Below are positions 42,416-51,592 of a stretch of 54,992 nucleotides of DNA, in pieces; position 1 is the stretch's first letter; every line of letters begins with the position of its first letter. This DNA is from Planctomycetota bacterium (GTDB lineage: Bacteria > Planctomycetota > UBA1135 > UBA2386). Both the position numbers and the translations under genes were made by a program. The stretch lies in contig JAEUHS010000132.1 in assembly GCA_016794035.1 (NCBI GenBank), positions 1 through 54,992 on the forward strand. The letters are read 5' to 3'. Under the pieces are notes generated by a model. The model did not search any database. It had not been told where the DNA came from and worked only from the letters and a program-made list of their open reading frames with translations.

Positions 42416-42650
42416 GATCTGCTCCGCGGGTGAATCCACGCGTGACGTGGGAGTGACATGAAGCATGCCCCGGCCCGGATGGCGTGGGGATGGGTCGATG
42501 GGTGGCCTTGGTGGGGTTCTGGTGCGTAGTCGGGCAGCGCGGATACGGCGCTGCGTGCCGGCTTTGCCGCCACGTCCGCCCGCGCGCCGGGCCGAGCGCA
42601 TGGCGCACGACCGTTCTTGCCCCGCGGGGAGCGCCGGCGATCATCTCCGC

Positions 42651-43280
42651 ATGGTCGAAATCGGTCGTCTTGCGCCGTCGTTCTCACTGCCCGATCAGGA
42701 CGGTCGAGCCGTCCGTCTCGCCGATCTGCGCGGCCGCTGGGTCGTGCTCTACTTCTATCCGAAGGACGACACCCCCGGCTGCACGGTGGAGGCGTGCGAG
42801 TTCACCGCGGCGCTGCCCGAGTTCCGTCACCTCGATGCCGTCGTGCTCGGCTGCAGCGCGGACGGCGCGGCGGCGCACACCAGGTTCATCGCCAAGCATC
42901 GCCTCGGCATCACGCTGCTGACCGACGCCGACCGCGCCGTGATGAAGGCGTATCGCGCCTTCGGCAAGAAGATGATGTACGGCAAGCAGGTCGAGGGCGT
43001 GATCCGTTCGACGGTGTTGATCGCGCCGGACGGCAAGATCGCGCACCACTGGGCCGCGGTGCGCGCGGCCGGCCACGCCGAGCAGGTGCGCGCGAAGATC
43101 GCGGAACTGACCGGCGCTGCGGCGCCCGTGGTCCGCGCGGCGAAGCGTGCGAAGCCGGCCGCGAAGAAGCCGGCGAAGAAGCCGGCGCCGAAAGCGGCGA
43201 GAAGGATCGAAACGGCCGGCAAGCCCGCGGGCGACAGGTCCGCGAGCCGGACTCGCAAGCCCGCGCGTCGTTCGAGCTGA
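42651..43280 (+). CDS. bcp: Peroxiredoxin (BCP/PrxQ) with lysine-rich tail
   Basis: The protein has 209 residues. The peroxiredoxin Q core has the peroxidatic C44 and resolving C49 in DDTPGCTVEACEF, with the expected FYPKDD before it. It reduces hydroperoxides using thioredoxin-type donors. After about residue 155 there is a 50-residue tail rich in Lys, Ala and Pro with units AKKPAKKPAPKAARR, similar to histone H1/nucleic-acid-binding tails. Ordinary BCP has about 155 residues and lacks it. DNA binding is possible but unproven. Confidence 0.9.
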   Translation: MVEIGRLAPSFSLPDQDGRAVRLADLRGRWVVLYFYPKDDTPGCTVEACEFTAALPEFRHLDAVVLGCSADGAAAHTRFIAKHRLGITLLTDADRAVMKAYRAFGKKMMYGKQVEGVIRSTVLIAPDGKIAHHWAAVRAAGHAEQVRAKIAELTGAAAPVVRAAKRAKPAAKKPAKKPAPKAARRIETAGKPAGDRSASRTRKPARRSS

Positions 43281-43288
43281 ACTCGCGC

Positions 43289-43303
43289 ATCCGCGCAGCG
43301 GAT
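43289..43303 (+). terminator. Small hairpin after the peroxiredoxin gene
   Basis: ATCCGC-GCA-GCGGAT forms a 6-bp stem 9 bases after the stop codon. There is no T-run, so the assignment is weak. Confidence 0.2.
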
Positions 43304-43423
43304 CGGCGCGAACGTCGCGCACCGGACGTCGTGTCCGGCGTCCGCCGCCGCTGCCGCCCGGTCCGCCGATGCAGTGTGCGGCGGATGGTCCCCATCCGTC
43401 GACCCCACGCAACCGATCCGGGC

Positions 43424-44764
43424 ATGAACTCCGTACCCATCCTGCCGTCCTGTCTCGCGGGCCTGCTCGTCCTGGGCGCCTGCTCCAGCAACAACCGCGA
43501 CACGAACCCCGCTGCCAGCCAGCCGACCGTGGCCGCGTCGCTGTCGGGCCTCGGTCTCAACACGCTCGCCGCCGCCGTGGCTGCGGCCGGGCTCGACGAC
43601 GACCTCGCCGGTCCAGGCCCGTTCACGCTGTTCGCCCCCAGCGACGCCGCGTTCGCCGCCCTGCCGCCGGGACAGCTCGACAGCCTGCTGCAGCCGCAGA
43701 ACCGCCAGCTGCTGGTGGACGTGCTGCTCTACCACGTGGTCTCCGGCAGCGTCGATGCCGCGACGGCCGCGACCTTGACCGATGCCGCGACCCTGGGCGG
43801 CGTCGACCTGTTGATCGACGGCGTCGGCGGTGATCTCTACGTCAACGACGCCCGTGTCACCGACGCGGACAAGCTCGCCCGCAACGGCATCGTGCACGTC
43901 GTCGATCGTGTCCTGCTGCCGCCGAAGCCGATCGTGCAGACGCTCGTCGACCGCGGATTCGACACGCTGGTTGCGGCCGTCGGCGCGGCCAATCTCGCCG
44001 GCGCGCTCTCGGGCAGCGCTCCGCTCACGGTGCTGGCACCCACGAACGCCGCGTTCGCCGCGCTCGGTCAGTCGACGCTGGACGACCTGCTGCTGCCGGC
44101 CAACCAGGCCCAGCTCGCCAGGATCCTGACCTACCACGTCGTGCCGGGCGCGGTCACCGCGGGGACGGCGCTCGATGTCGAGCTGGCGGCCTCGCTGCAG
44201 GGGCAACAGGTGCTGTTCGCCTCGGCGTCCGGTTCGGCGCGGGTCAACGGCGCGACGATCCAGGTCTTCAACATTCCGTGCACGAACGGCGTGATCCACG
44301 TGCTCGACGCCGTGCTCGCGGTGCCGGAGCCGATCGCCACGGTGGCGAGCGACGGGGGCTTCTCGACGCTGGTCGCGGCGCTGACGGCGACCAATCTCGC
44401 GCCGACCTTCGCCGATCCGGCGGCGGGGCCCTTCACCGTCTTCGCACCGACCGATGCGGCGTTCGCGGCGCTGCCGCCGGGCCTGCTGAATCAGTTGCTG
44501 CAGCCGGTCAACCTGCCGGTGCTGACCCAGATCCTGCAGTACCACGTGCTCAGCGGTGCCTCGACGGAGCGCGACGTCAAGTTGGCCGCGGGTGCGGGTC
44601 TGACCACCCTGCAGGGGGCTGCGGTCAGCGTCGCCCACGGCGCGGCAGGCCTGAACCTCGACGGGCTGCCGGTGCTCGCGGCGGACGTTCTGGCCGCCAA
44701 CGGCATCGTGCATGCCATCGACGGCGTGCTGGTGCCGTCGGGCGTGCTGTCGCAGCTGCAGTAG
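43424..44764 (+). CDS. Triple-fasciclin lipoprotein
   Basis: The protein has 446 residues. The lipobox is GLLVLGAC. Three FAS1 (fasciclin) domains follow at about 38-162, 165-300 and 302-446. Each has the FAS1 blocks FTLFAPSDAAFAALPPG (or close variants VLAPTNAAFAAL, VFAPTDAAFAALPPG), YHVVSG/YHVVPG/YHVLSG and a closing NGIVHVVDRVLLP-like segment. FAS1 domains mediate adhesion outside the cell. It is transcribed in the direction of the RNA methyltransferase gene, 43 bases before it. Confidence 0.9.
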   Translation: MNSVPILPSCLAGLLVLGACSSNNRDTNPAASQPTVAASLSGLGLNTLAAAVAAAGLDDDLAGPGPFTLFAPSDAAFAALPPGQLDSLLQPQNRQLLVDVLLYHVVSGSVDAATAATLTDAATLGGVDLLIDGVGGDLYVNDARVTDADKLARNGIVHVVDRVLLPPKPIVQTLVDRGFDTLVAAVGAANLAGALSGSAPLTVLAPTNAAFAALGQSTLDDLLLPANQAQLARILTYHVVPGAVTAGTALDVELAASLQGQQVLFASASGSARVNGATIQVFNIPCTNGVIHVLDAVLAVPEPIATVASDGGFSTLVAALTATNLAPTFADPAAGPFTVFAPTDAAFAALPPGLLNQLLQPVNLPVLTQILQYHVLSGASTERDVKLAAGAGLTTLQGAAVSVAHGAAGLNLDGLPVLAADVLAANGIVHAIDGVLVPSGVLSQLQ

Positions 44765-44791
44765 GAGCGGGCAACGCGGCTGCAGACGCGC

Positions 44792-44797
44792 TAGTGT
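44792..44797 (+). promoter_or_regulatory. Candidate -10 element (TAGTGT) upstream of the SpoU-type methyltransferase
   Basis: TAGTGT ends 10 bases before the ATG at 44808; no Shine-Dalgarno lies between them. Confidence 0.25.
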
Positions 44798-44807
44798 CAG
44801 CAGCGCG

Positions 44808-45605
44808 ATGTCCGAGGCCCGCAAGGCGATCTCCTCCGCGAAGAACCCCGTCGTCCGGCAGTTCCGCGATGCGGCTGCCGGCGCGTCGGAGGGTCTGATG
44901 CTGGCCGAAGGCCCGCGCCTCGTCGGCGAGGCGCTCGACGCGGGCCTGCAGGTGGTCGCCGCCGCCGTCTCGCCGCGCTGCGACGACGCGGCGTTGCGCG
45001 ACCGCCTGTCGCAGGCGACGCCCGACTTCGTCGAGGTCGCGCCGGACGTGATGGCGCGCATGAGTGCCCTCGAGACACCACCCGGCGTCGCGGTGCTGCT
45101 GCGCCGGCCCGAGGTCGGCGAGACACAGCTGCTGGGGCGCGAGACGGTGCCGCTGGTCGTCGTCGCGGCGGGCGTGCGCGACCCCGGCAACCTCGGTTCG
45201 CTGCTGCGCGCCGCGGAGGCCGCAGGAGCATCCGGCTGCATCACGCTGCGCGGCGGCGCCGATCCGTTCCGCGACAAGGCCGTGCGCGGGTCGATGGGAT
45301 CGGTGTTCCGGTTGCCGGTGCTGCACGGGCTCGACGGCGCCGCCGTGATCGACTTCGCCCGTCGCCACCGCCTGCAGATCGTCGTCGCCGACGGTGGCGG
45401 TGAACGTCCCTACACGGACGTCGACTTCCGCCGGCCGCTGCTGCTGGTGGTCGGCGCCGAGGCCGCGGGCGTGCCACCCGACCTGCTGCAGGCGGCACAG
45501 GCGCGCGCCAGCATCCCTCTGCGTGCGCCGGTGGAGAGCCTCAACGTCGCCGTCGCCGCCGGCGTGCTGTTGTTCGAGGCGCAGCGGCAGCGGCAGCGGC
45601 GATGA
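44808..45605 (+). CDS. SpoU/TrmH-family RNA 2'-O-methyltransferase
   Basis: The protein has 265 residues. The N-terminal substrate-binding part starts ISSAKNPVVRQFRD and contains MLAEGPRLVGEAL. The knotted SPOUT domain has motifs GVRDPGNLGSLLRAAEAAG (motif 1), LLLVVGAEAAGVP (motif 2) and IPLRAPVESLNVAVAAGVLLFE (motif 3). It methylates the 2'-hydroxyl of rRNA or tRNA. The protein ends in QRQRQRR, encoded by three copies of CAGCGG. Its stop lies 10 bases before the rarA start. Confidence 0.9.
   Translation: MSEARKAISSAKNPVVRQFRDAAAGASEGLMLAEGPRLVGEALDAGLQVVAAAVSPRCDDAALRDRLSQATPDFVEVAPDVMARMSALETPPGVAVLLRRPEVGETQLLGRETVPLVVVAAGVRDPGNLGSLLRAAEAAGASGCITLRGGADPFRDKAVRGSMGSVFRLPVLHGLDGAAVIDFARRHRLQIVVADGGGERPYTDVDFRRPLLLVVGAEAAGVPPDLLQAAQARASIPLRAPVESLNVAVAAGVLLFEAQRQRQRR
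45582..45599 (+). repeat. Three tandem CAGCGG units
   Basis: CAGCGG is repeated three times at the very end of the methyltransferase gene, coding for alternating Gln and Arg. It could expand by slippage; no functional claim. Confidence 0.6.
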
Positions 45606-45615
45606 GGTGCCCGGC

Positions 45616-46959
45616 GTGAGTCTGTTCGGCGAGTTGCCCGAAGAACACGCGGACCGGGCGCCGTCCGCCAAGGGACCACCGCCGCCGCTGGCCGAACGCA
45701 TGCGGCCGCGCACGTTGGCGGAGTTCCTCGGCCAGGAGACGATCGTCGGCAAGGGGCGCAGCCTGCGCCTCGCGATCGAGCAGGGCAAGGCGGGTTCGCT
45801 GCTGCTGTGGGGCCCGCCGGGCGTCGGCAAGACGACGCTGGCGCTGCTGATCGCGCGGCAGGCAGCGCTGCACTTCGAACCGTTCTCGGCGGTGCTGGCC
45901 GGCGTCGCGCAGGTACGCGAAGCGGTCGCCGAGGCCAAGGCGCGGCGGCAGCGCGACGGTCGCGGCACGCTGCTGTTCGTCGACGAGATCCACCGCTTCA
46001 ACAAGGCGCAGCAGGACGCGTTCCTGCCGCACGTCGAGAGGGGCGACCTGGTGCTCGTCGGCGCCACGACCGAGAACCCGTCGTTCGCGGTCAACGGCGC
46101 GCTGCTGTCGCGCTGCCGCGTGGTGCCGCTGCAGCCGCTGCCGCCGGCCGCGGTCGCGCAGCTGGTGCGGGCGGCGCTGGTCGATCGCGAGCGCGGCCTC
46201 GGCGTGCGCGAGCTGACGATCGAAGCCGCGGCGGTCGACCGCGTGGTCGCGCTCGCCGGAGGCGACGCGAGGCGCGCCCTGGGCTGCATCGAGGCCTGCG
46301 CGGCGACCTGCGTCGACCGGGACGTGATCACGCCGCCGATGGTCGTCGAGGCGTTCCAGCACCGCGCGCTGCTGCACGACAAGGCCGGCGACCAGCACTT
46401 CGATCTGCTGTCGGCGCTGCACAAGAGCCTGCGCAATTCGGACGTGCAGGCCGCGGTCTACTGGCTCGCTCGCGCGCTGGAGGCGGGCGCCGATCCGGTC
46501 CAGGCGGCGCGGCGTCTGGTCGCGATGGCCGCCGAGGACGTCGGTCTGGCCGATCCGATGGCGCTGCAGGTCGCGGTCGCGTCGCTGCAGGCGGCGCAGT
46601 TCCTGGGCCTGCCGGAGGCGCGTCTGCCGCTGGCCGAGGCCGTGGTCTACCTCGCCGCCGCGCCGAAGAGCAACGCGGTCTACCGCGCGATCGACGCGGC
46701 GATGGCGCTCGCGCGCGACGGCACGCAGCACCCGGTGCCGCTGCACCTGCGCAACGCCGCGACCGGCCTCGCGCGCGACCTCGGCCACGGCACCGGCTAC
46801 GTCCACGCCCACGACACCGAGGCCGGCGTCGCGCGCATGCCGTGCCTGCCGCCCGAACTGCAGGCGGCGCGGTTCTTCGTCCCCGGCGACCGCGGCTTCG
46901 AGCGCAAGGTCGCCGAGCGCATGGCCGAGAACGACCGGCTGCGGCGCGGCGATGGCTGA
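45616..46959 (+). CDS. rarA: Replication-associated recombination protein A
   Basis: The protein has 447 residues. This AAA+ ATPase of the RarA/MgsA/WRNIP1 family acts at stalled replication forks. Walker A is GPPGVGKTTLAL, and Walker B with family box is LLFVDEIHRFNKAQQDAFLPHVE. The sensor-type region GATTENPSFAVNGALLSRC is diagnostic, and the C-terminal tetramerisation part contains KSLRNSDVQAAVYWLARALE and AAEDVGLADP. I chose the GTG at 45616 because GAGG lies 8 bases before it and MSLFGELP fits the family start; an in-frame GTG lies at 45607. Confidence 0.94.
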   Translation: MSLFGELPEEHADRAPSAKGPPPPLAERMRPRTLAEFLGQETIVGKGRSLRLAIEQGKAGSLLLWGPPGVGKTTLALLIARQAALHFEPFSAVLAGVAQVREAVAEAKARRQRDGRGTLLFVDEIHRFNKAQQDAFLPHVERGDLVLVGATTENPSFAVNGALLSRCRVVPLQPLPPAAVAQLVRAALVDRERGLGVRELTIEAAAVDRVVALAGGDARRALGCIEACAATCVDRDVITPPMVVEAFQHRALLHDKAGDQHFDLLSALHKSLRNSDVQAAVYWLARALEAGADPVQAARRLVAMAAEDVGLADPMALQVAVASLQAAQFLGLPEARLPLAEAVVYLAAAPKSNAVYRAIDAAMALARDGTQHPVPLHLRNAATGLARDLGHGTGYVHAHDTEAGVARMPCLPPELQAARFFVPGDRGFERKVAERMAENDRLRRGDG

Positions 46960-47752
46960 GCGGGCCGTGCTGTTCGGCGTCGCCGGCTGGTCGTATCCCG
47001 ACTGGAAGGACGTGGTCTATCCGCGCAACTGCAAGGACACGCTGCGGGCCGTGGCCCAGCGCGTCGACCTGATCGAGATCAACAACACGTTCTACCGGCC
47101 GCCGGCGGCCAAGAACTGTCGCTCGTGGGTCGAGCGCACGGAGGACCTCGGCACGCACTTCACGGCCAAGCTGCCGCACGAGTTCACGCACGAGCGGCAC
47201 TTCGACCGCGCGCTGGTGGCCGAAGTGCGCGACGGCTTCGCCCCGCTGCGCGAGTCCGGCCGCCTGCTCGGCCTGCTGGCCCAGTTCAACCACGAGTTCC
47301 CGTTCACATCAGGTGCCGTCGAGCACGTCGCGGCGCTCGCCGCGGCCTTCGGCGGCGACACGCAGCTGTTCGTCGAGTTGCGGCACCGCACCTGGAACGA
47401 ACAGCCCGCGCTCGACGCGCTGCAGGGTCTCGGCGTCGGCGTGCTCGAACTCGACTATCCCGGCATGGCCTCCGGCTTCGCCCGTGACGTCACCGGCGTG
47501 CACGGGCAGGCGGACATCGCCTACTTCCGGCTGCACGGCCGGAATCGCGCGTGGTTCCGCAAGGGCGCCGGGCGCGACGAGGTCTACGACTGGCACTACT
47601 CGGCGGACGAGGTCGAGCAGATCGGCCGGCGACTGCGTCGCATCGAGGTGGGGGCGACGAAGGCGATCGTGGTCGCCAACAACCACTTCCACGGCAAGGC
47701 GATGCAGGTGATCGAGGATCTGCTCGCGTGGTACCGGGCGCACAGCGTCTGA
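46952..47752 (+). CDS. DUF72 (YecE-like) TIM-barrel protein
   Basis: The protein has 266 residues. DUF72 signature blocks are visible: VAGWSYPDWK near the start, IEINNTFYRPPAAK, LLAQFNHEFPF, VELRHRTW and the late YFRLHGRNRAWF and NNHFHGKA. The function of the family is unknown, though it is often found near DNA-repair or metabolic genes. It overlaps rarA by 8 bases, and its stop is adjacent to the convergent peptidase gene. Confidence 0.9.
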   Translation: MAERAVLFGVAGWSYPDWKDVVYPRNCKDTLRAVAQRVDLIEINNTFYRPPAAKNCRSWVERTEDLGTHFTAKLPHEFTHERHFDRALVAEVRDGFAPLRESGRLLGLLAQFNHEFPFTSGAVEHVAALAAAFGGDTQLFVELRHRTWNEQPALDALQGLGVGVLELDYPGMASGFARDVTGVHGQADIAYFRLHGRNRAWFRKGAGRDEVYDWHYSADEVEQIGRRLRRIEVGATKAIVVANNHFHGKAMQVIEDLLAWYRAHSV

Positions 47753-47753
47753 T

Positions 47754-49463
47754 TCAGCGCCCCATCTGTGTGACCACGTCGGCCACCAGTCCGCGCAGCT
47801 TCGCCGGGGACAGGTCGAAGTCCACGCCGGCGGTGGCGAACAGTTCGGGCAGCGGCCGGGTGCCACCGAGCGCCAGCGCGGCGCGGTAGGCGGCGATGGC
47901 CGCGCGGCGATCGCGTCGGTAGTTGCGCCAGACCTGCAGCGCGGAGACCTGGGCGATGCCGTACTCGATGTAGTAGAGCGGGTGGCTGAACAGATGCGTC
48001 TGGGCGATCCACTGCATCGCCAGCGCGTCGTCGAGGCCCCGCCAGTCGACGTCGCCGCCGAATCGGCGCCGGATGTCCAGCCAGGCCGTGCGCCGCTCTT
48101 CGCGCGAGTGCTTCGGCCGGTCGTAGACCCACAGCTGCAGCGCGTCGATCGAGGCGATCCAGGTCAGGGTCCGCAGCAGCGTCTCCAGGTGCCTGCGATA
48201 GACGCGCTGGGCGTCGTCGGCGGGGTAGACCGCGCCGAGGTGTTCGAGTCCGAGCAGTTCCATCGACATGCTCGCGGTCTCGGCGATCTCGATCGGGTAG
48301 TCGCGGAAGGCCAGCAGGTCGTGGTGGCGGCACAGCAGGCTGTGGAACGCGTGGCCGCACTCGTGCAGCAGCGTCTGCACGTCGTGGTGCACACCGACGC
48401 CGTTGGCGAAGATGAACGGCACACGGTCGTCTTCGAGCTGGTACTGGTAGCCGCCGGGAGCCTTGCCCTTCCGGCTCATCAGGTCGAGCAGGTCGCGCCG
48501 TACGAGTTCGTCGAGTTCGCTGGCGAACCGGGGGTCGACCTCGGCCAGGATCCGCCGGCACAGGGCGATCCACTCGTCCTGGGTGGCGAAGGGGCGCAGC
48601 GGCGGCCGGCCCTCCGGATCCACCTCGAGGTCCCACGGCCGCAGTCGCTCGAGTCCGAGGCGCCGGGCGCGATCGGCGTCGAGGCGCCGCACGATCGGCA
48701 CGACGCATTCGGCGATGGCGTCGTGGAAGCGGCGACAGGTCGTCGGGGAGTAGTCGTAGCGACCGAGCTCCTCGAAGCGATACGGCGTGTAGGTCGTGAA
48801 GTCCGCGTTGCGCGCCATCTCGGTGCGCAGTCCGACCAGCCGGTCGTAGATGTCCTCGAGTTCGTTCCAGTGGACCCGACGCGCGGCGAGGCCGGCGCGG
48901 AACGCGCGCTCGCGCTGGTCGCGGTCCTGGCTCTCGTAGTAGGGGCCGAGTTGCTGCAAGGTCAGCGAGCGTCCCTCGAACTCGACCGACATGCCGCCGA
49001 CGATCGCCTGCTGCTGGGTCTGCAGCTCGGCCTCCTGCCGCTGCAGGTCCGTGTTCTCGGGGCGGAACAGGCGGCTCTGCGTGCGGCGGCGACGCAGCAG
49101 CACTTCGTAGCGCGCGGGATCGAGTGCGGTGAGCGCCGGGCTCGCCAGCAGCTTCTTGTCGAGGGCGTCGCTGCGGACCTTGACCTCGGGCATCACCTTC
49201 TGCTCCATCTCGAGGTAGGCGCGCTTGGCCTCCATGTCGTCGGTGTTGCGCGTCATGCGCACGTAGCGCCGGGCCACCTCGGCGCCGATCCGGCTCGACA
49301 GTTCGCTCTCGTCGCGCAACCAGCGCTCGATCGCCGCCGCGTCCGGCAGGGCACGGTGGGTCAGATCGTCGAACAGGGGCGCGAGCTGGTCGAGGCGGCC
49401 GGCATCGACGGTCGACGGCACGAAGGCCCAATGAGGCGGCGCGAACTGGGAGGACGGCGGCAC
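47754..49463 (-). CDS. M3-family oligopeptidase (oligoendopeptidase F-like)
   Basis: The protein has 569 residues. It is a zinc metallopeptidase with the HECGH motif in LLHECGHAFHSLL and the later Glu in EIAETASMSMEL. The order NMEL-like helical region, zinc motif, then WIASIDALQLWVYDRP and SHPLYYIEYGIAQVSALQVW fits the M3B (PepF) family. It is cytoplasmic and probably digests short peptides. There is no ATG at the proper N-terminus; the GTG at 49463 (MPPSSQFAPPHWAFVPSTVD) fits the family start. The open frame upstream is low-complexity and non-homologous. Confidence 0.9.
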   Translation of the reverse strand: MPPSSQFAPPHWAFVPSTVDAGRLDQLAPLFDDLTHRALPDAAAIERWLRDESELSSRIGAEVARRYVRMTRNTDDMEAKRAYLEMEQKVMPEVKVRSDALDKKLLASPALTALDPARYEVLLRRRRTQSRLFRPENTDLQRQEAELQTQQQAIVGGMSVEFEGRSLTLQQLGPYYESQDRDQRERAFRAGLAARRVHWNELEDIYDRLVGLRTEMARNADFTTYTPYRFEELGRYDYSPTTCRRFHDAIAECVVPIVRRLDADRARRLGLERLRPWDLEVDPEGRPPLRPFATQDEWIALCRRILAEVDPRFASELDELVRRDLLDLMSRKGKAPGGYQYQLEDDRVPFIFANGVGVHHDVQTLLHECGHAFHSLLCRHHDLLAFRDYPIEIAETASMSMELLGLEHLGAVYPADDAQRVYRRHLETLLRTLTWIASIDALQLWVYDRPKHSREERRTAWLDIRRRFGGDVDWRGLDDALAMQWIAQTHLFSHPLYYIEYGIAQVSALQVWRNYRRDRRAAIAAYRAALALGGTRPLPELFATAGVDFDLSPAKLRGLVADVVTQMGR

Positions 49464-49701
49464 GTTTCGGTCAGCCGGTGTAGGGCGGTGCGGGCGGGAG
49501 GCAGTCCAGGCTAGAGAGCTTTCGTGGTGTCCGGAAGCAACTTCTGCGGGCCGGGATGCGCTGTTTCGCTGCCGCGACAGCGCGGCGCCCCTGTGCTGTG
49601 CACGGAGGACGTTCCGCGGTCTCGCGCACGACCCACCGACCTGTCGACCCGGGCACGATCGTTGCCTTGCCGCGCGACTCGGCCCACCAGCCCCGAACAC
49701 C

Positions 49702-50163
49702 ATGCGCCATCCACGAGCCCTCCTGCTTCTCTCGCTCGCCATCGCCCTGGCCTCGTGCCACCGCGGCAATTCCCGCGCGAGCCTGCGCAACGAGTCGCCG
49801 CGCTTGGTCTCGATCCTGGTCGAGGTCTACGACCCGAACACGAATCTCGTCTGGGAGAACGTCTCGGTGCGGGTCGTGGAGGCGGATCAGGAGTGGTCGC
49901 GGTGCACGTGCGTCAGCCCCTACGTCGACTGGTACCTGACCGACAGCTCCGGCCGCGTTCTGCTCGACGAGTATCTGCTGGCGGACGCCGACGTGGGTTT
50001 CCAGGAGGACGGCAGCGGTCGGGCGGTGTTGGGCCCGCGGCGGGACGAGGACGAGGCGACCGTCGTGCTCGAGATCGATGCGCTCGGTTTCGTGCCGGTG
50101 ATCGTGGAGGTGCCGTTGGCCTGGGACCAGCCGGACGTGTTCGTCGAGGTGCCGTTCGACTGA
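49702..50163 (+). CDS. Small lipoprotein, unknown function
   Basis: The protein has 153 residues. The signal ends ALASC (lipobox), followed by a beta-rich domain (SPRLVSILVEVYDPNTN, VVLEIDALGFVPVIVEVPLAWD) that resembles a small carboxypeptidase-regulatory or transthyretin-like module. I recognise no defined family. A pair of cysteines (CTC, around residue 69) is present. It precedes the aminopeptidase gene by 66 bases. Confidence 0.6.
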   Translation: MRHPRALLLLSLAIALASCHRGNSRASLRNESPRLVSILVEVYDPNTNLVWENVSVRVVEADQEWSRCTCVSPYVDWYLTDSSGRVLLDEYLLADADVGFQEDGSGRAVLGPRRDEDEATVVLEIDALGFVPVIVEVPLAWDQPDVFVEVPFD

Positions 50164-50217
50164 GCGATCGCGGCGCGGCTCCGCCGCAGATCGCGTGAAC
50201 GCGCGCCCGCGACCGGG

Positions 50218-50223
50218 CAAACT
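50218..50223 (+). promoter_or_regulatory. Candidate -10 element (CAAACT) for a leaderless start
   Basis: CAAACT ends 6 bases before the GTG at 50230. It is a weaker match than the other hexamers but has the same spacing. Confidence 0.2.
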
Positions 50224-50229
50224 CCCGGC

Positions 50230-51564
50230 GTGAGCCGCGACGCATCCTTCGATCCCGCCCTGCACCGCTCCCGTCGCCAGCGCATTCTCGATGCGCTGGG
50301 CGATGGTCTCCTGCTGCTGCCGACCGCCGCGGAGTCGGTGCGCAACGGCGACGTGTTGCACGAGTATCGCCCGGGCAGCGACTTCCACTTCCTGACCGGG
50401 TTCCCCGAGCCCGAGGCCCTGCTGCTGGCCTTCCGCACCGGCAAGGCGAGGCACCACAGCGTGCTGTTCGTGCGACCGCGCGACGTCGAGCGCGAGATCT
50501 GGGATGGCCGCCGGCACGGTGTCGTCGGTGCGCGGCGTCGCTTCGGCGTCGACGAGGCGTTCGCGTTCGGTGAACTCTGGCGTGAACTGCCACGCTTCCT
50601 GGCCGCGCATCGGCGCGTGTTCCATCGCCTCGGAGTGGATCCGGCGTTCGACCGGCGCCTGTTCGACCTGTTCGGCGCGCAGGCTCGGCGCGATCGTCGG
50701 CGCGCACCGCCGGCGCACCCGGTGCTCGAGGATCCGCTGCCCACGATCGCCGCGGCGCGGCTGGTCAAGGACGCCGCCGAGATCACCTCGCTGCGGGCGG
50801 CGGCCGAGATCACCGTCGCCGGCCACCGGGCGGCGATGGCGGCGGCGCGGACCGGCATGCATGAGTTCGAGGTCCAGGCGGTGCTGGAGGCCGAGTTCCG
50901 CCGCCGCGGCAGCCCGCGCAACGGCTATCCGTCGATCGTCGCCAGCGGGGCCAATGCCTGCGTGCTGCACTACCACGACAACGACCGGCGCATGCGGGCC
51001 GGCGACCTGTTGTTGATCGACGCGGGCGCGGAGATCCACGGCAGCACGGCCGACGTGACGCGCACGTTCCCGGTGTCCGGGAGGTTCACCGCGGCGCAGG
51101 CCGCCGTCTACCGCGTCGTGCTCCGTGCCCAGCTCGCGGGCATCGCGGCCTGCAGGGTCGGCGCCGCCTGGGATGCCGCGCACAAGGCGTGCGTGCGCTC
51201 GTTGACACGGGGTCTGGTCGAACTGCGCGTGCTGCGCGGTGGCGTCGGCCACCTGGTTCGCGCCAGCCGCTACAAGCCGTGGTACATGCACGGCACCAGC
51301 CATTGGTTGGGACGCGACGTGCACGACGTGGGGGCCTACCAGAGCGAGGCCGGTGCCCCACAGCGGCTGCGGGCCGGCATGGTGCTGACCGTCGAGCCGG
51401 GTCTCTACTTCGCTCGCAACGACCGGCGCGTACCGCGTGCGTTGCGCGGCATCGGCATCCGCATCGAGGACGACGTGCTGGTGGCGCGCGGCAAGCCGCA
51501 GGTGCTGACGGCGTCGGCGCCGAAGACCATCGCCGAGATCGAGTCCGCCTGCGCCGGAGTCTGA
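50230..51564 (+). CDS. pepP: Xaa-Pro aminopeptidase (M24B)
   Basis: The protein has 444 residues. The N-terminal creatinase-like domain (DFHFLTGFPEPEALLL) and the C-terminal pita-bread domain are both present. Dimetal ligands are visible in LLIDAGAEIHGSTADVTRTFP (two Asp), GTSHWLGRDVHD (His), VEPGLY (Glu) and IRIEDDVL (Glu). It removes N-terminal residues before proline. The GTG at 50230 is the start. Its stop lies 28 bases from the convergent sugar transferase gene. Confidence 0.93.
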   Translation: MSRDASFDPALHRSRRQRILDALGDGLLLLPTAAESVRNGDVLHEYRPGSDFHFLTGFPEPEALLLAFRTGKARHHSVLFVRPRDVEREIWDGRRHGVVGARRRFGVDEAFAFGELWRELPRFLAAHRRVFHRLGVDPAFDRRLFDLFGAQARRDRRRAPPAHPVLEDPLPTIAAARLVKDAAEITSLRAAAEITVAGHRAAMAAARTGMHEFEVQAVLEAEFRRRGSPRNGYPSIVASGANACVLHYHDNDRRMRAGDLLLIDAGAEIHGSTADVTRTFPVSGRFTAAQAAVYRVVLRAQLAGIAACRVGAAWDAAHKACVRSLTRGLVELRVLRGGVGHLVRASRYKPWYMHGTSHWLGRDVHDVGAYQSEAGAPQRLRAGMVLTVEPGLYFARNDRRVPRALRGIGIRIEDDVLVARGKPQVLTASAPKTIAEIESACAGV

Positions 51565-51592
51565 TGGCGCGCCGCGGGTGTTGCCGCCGGTG

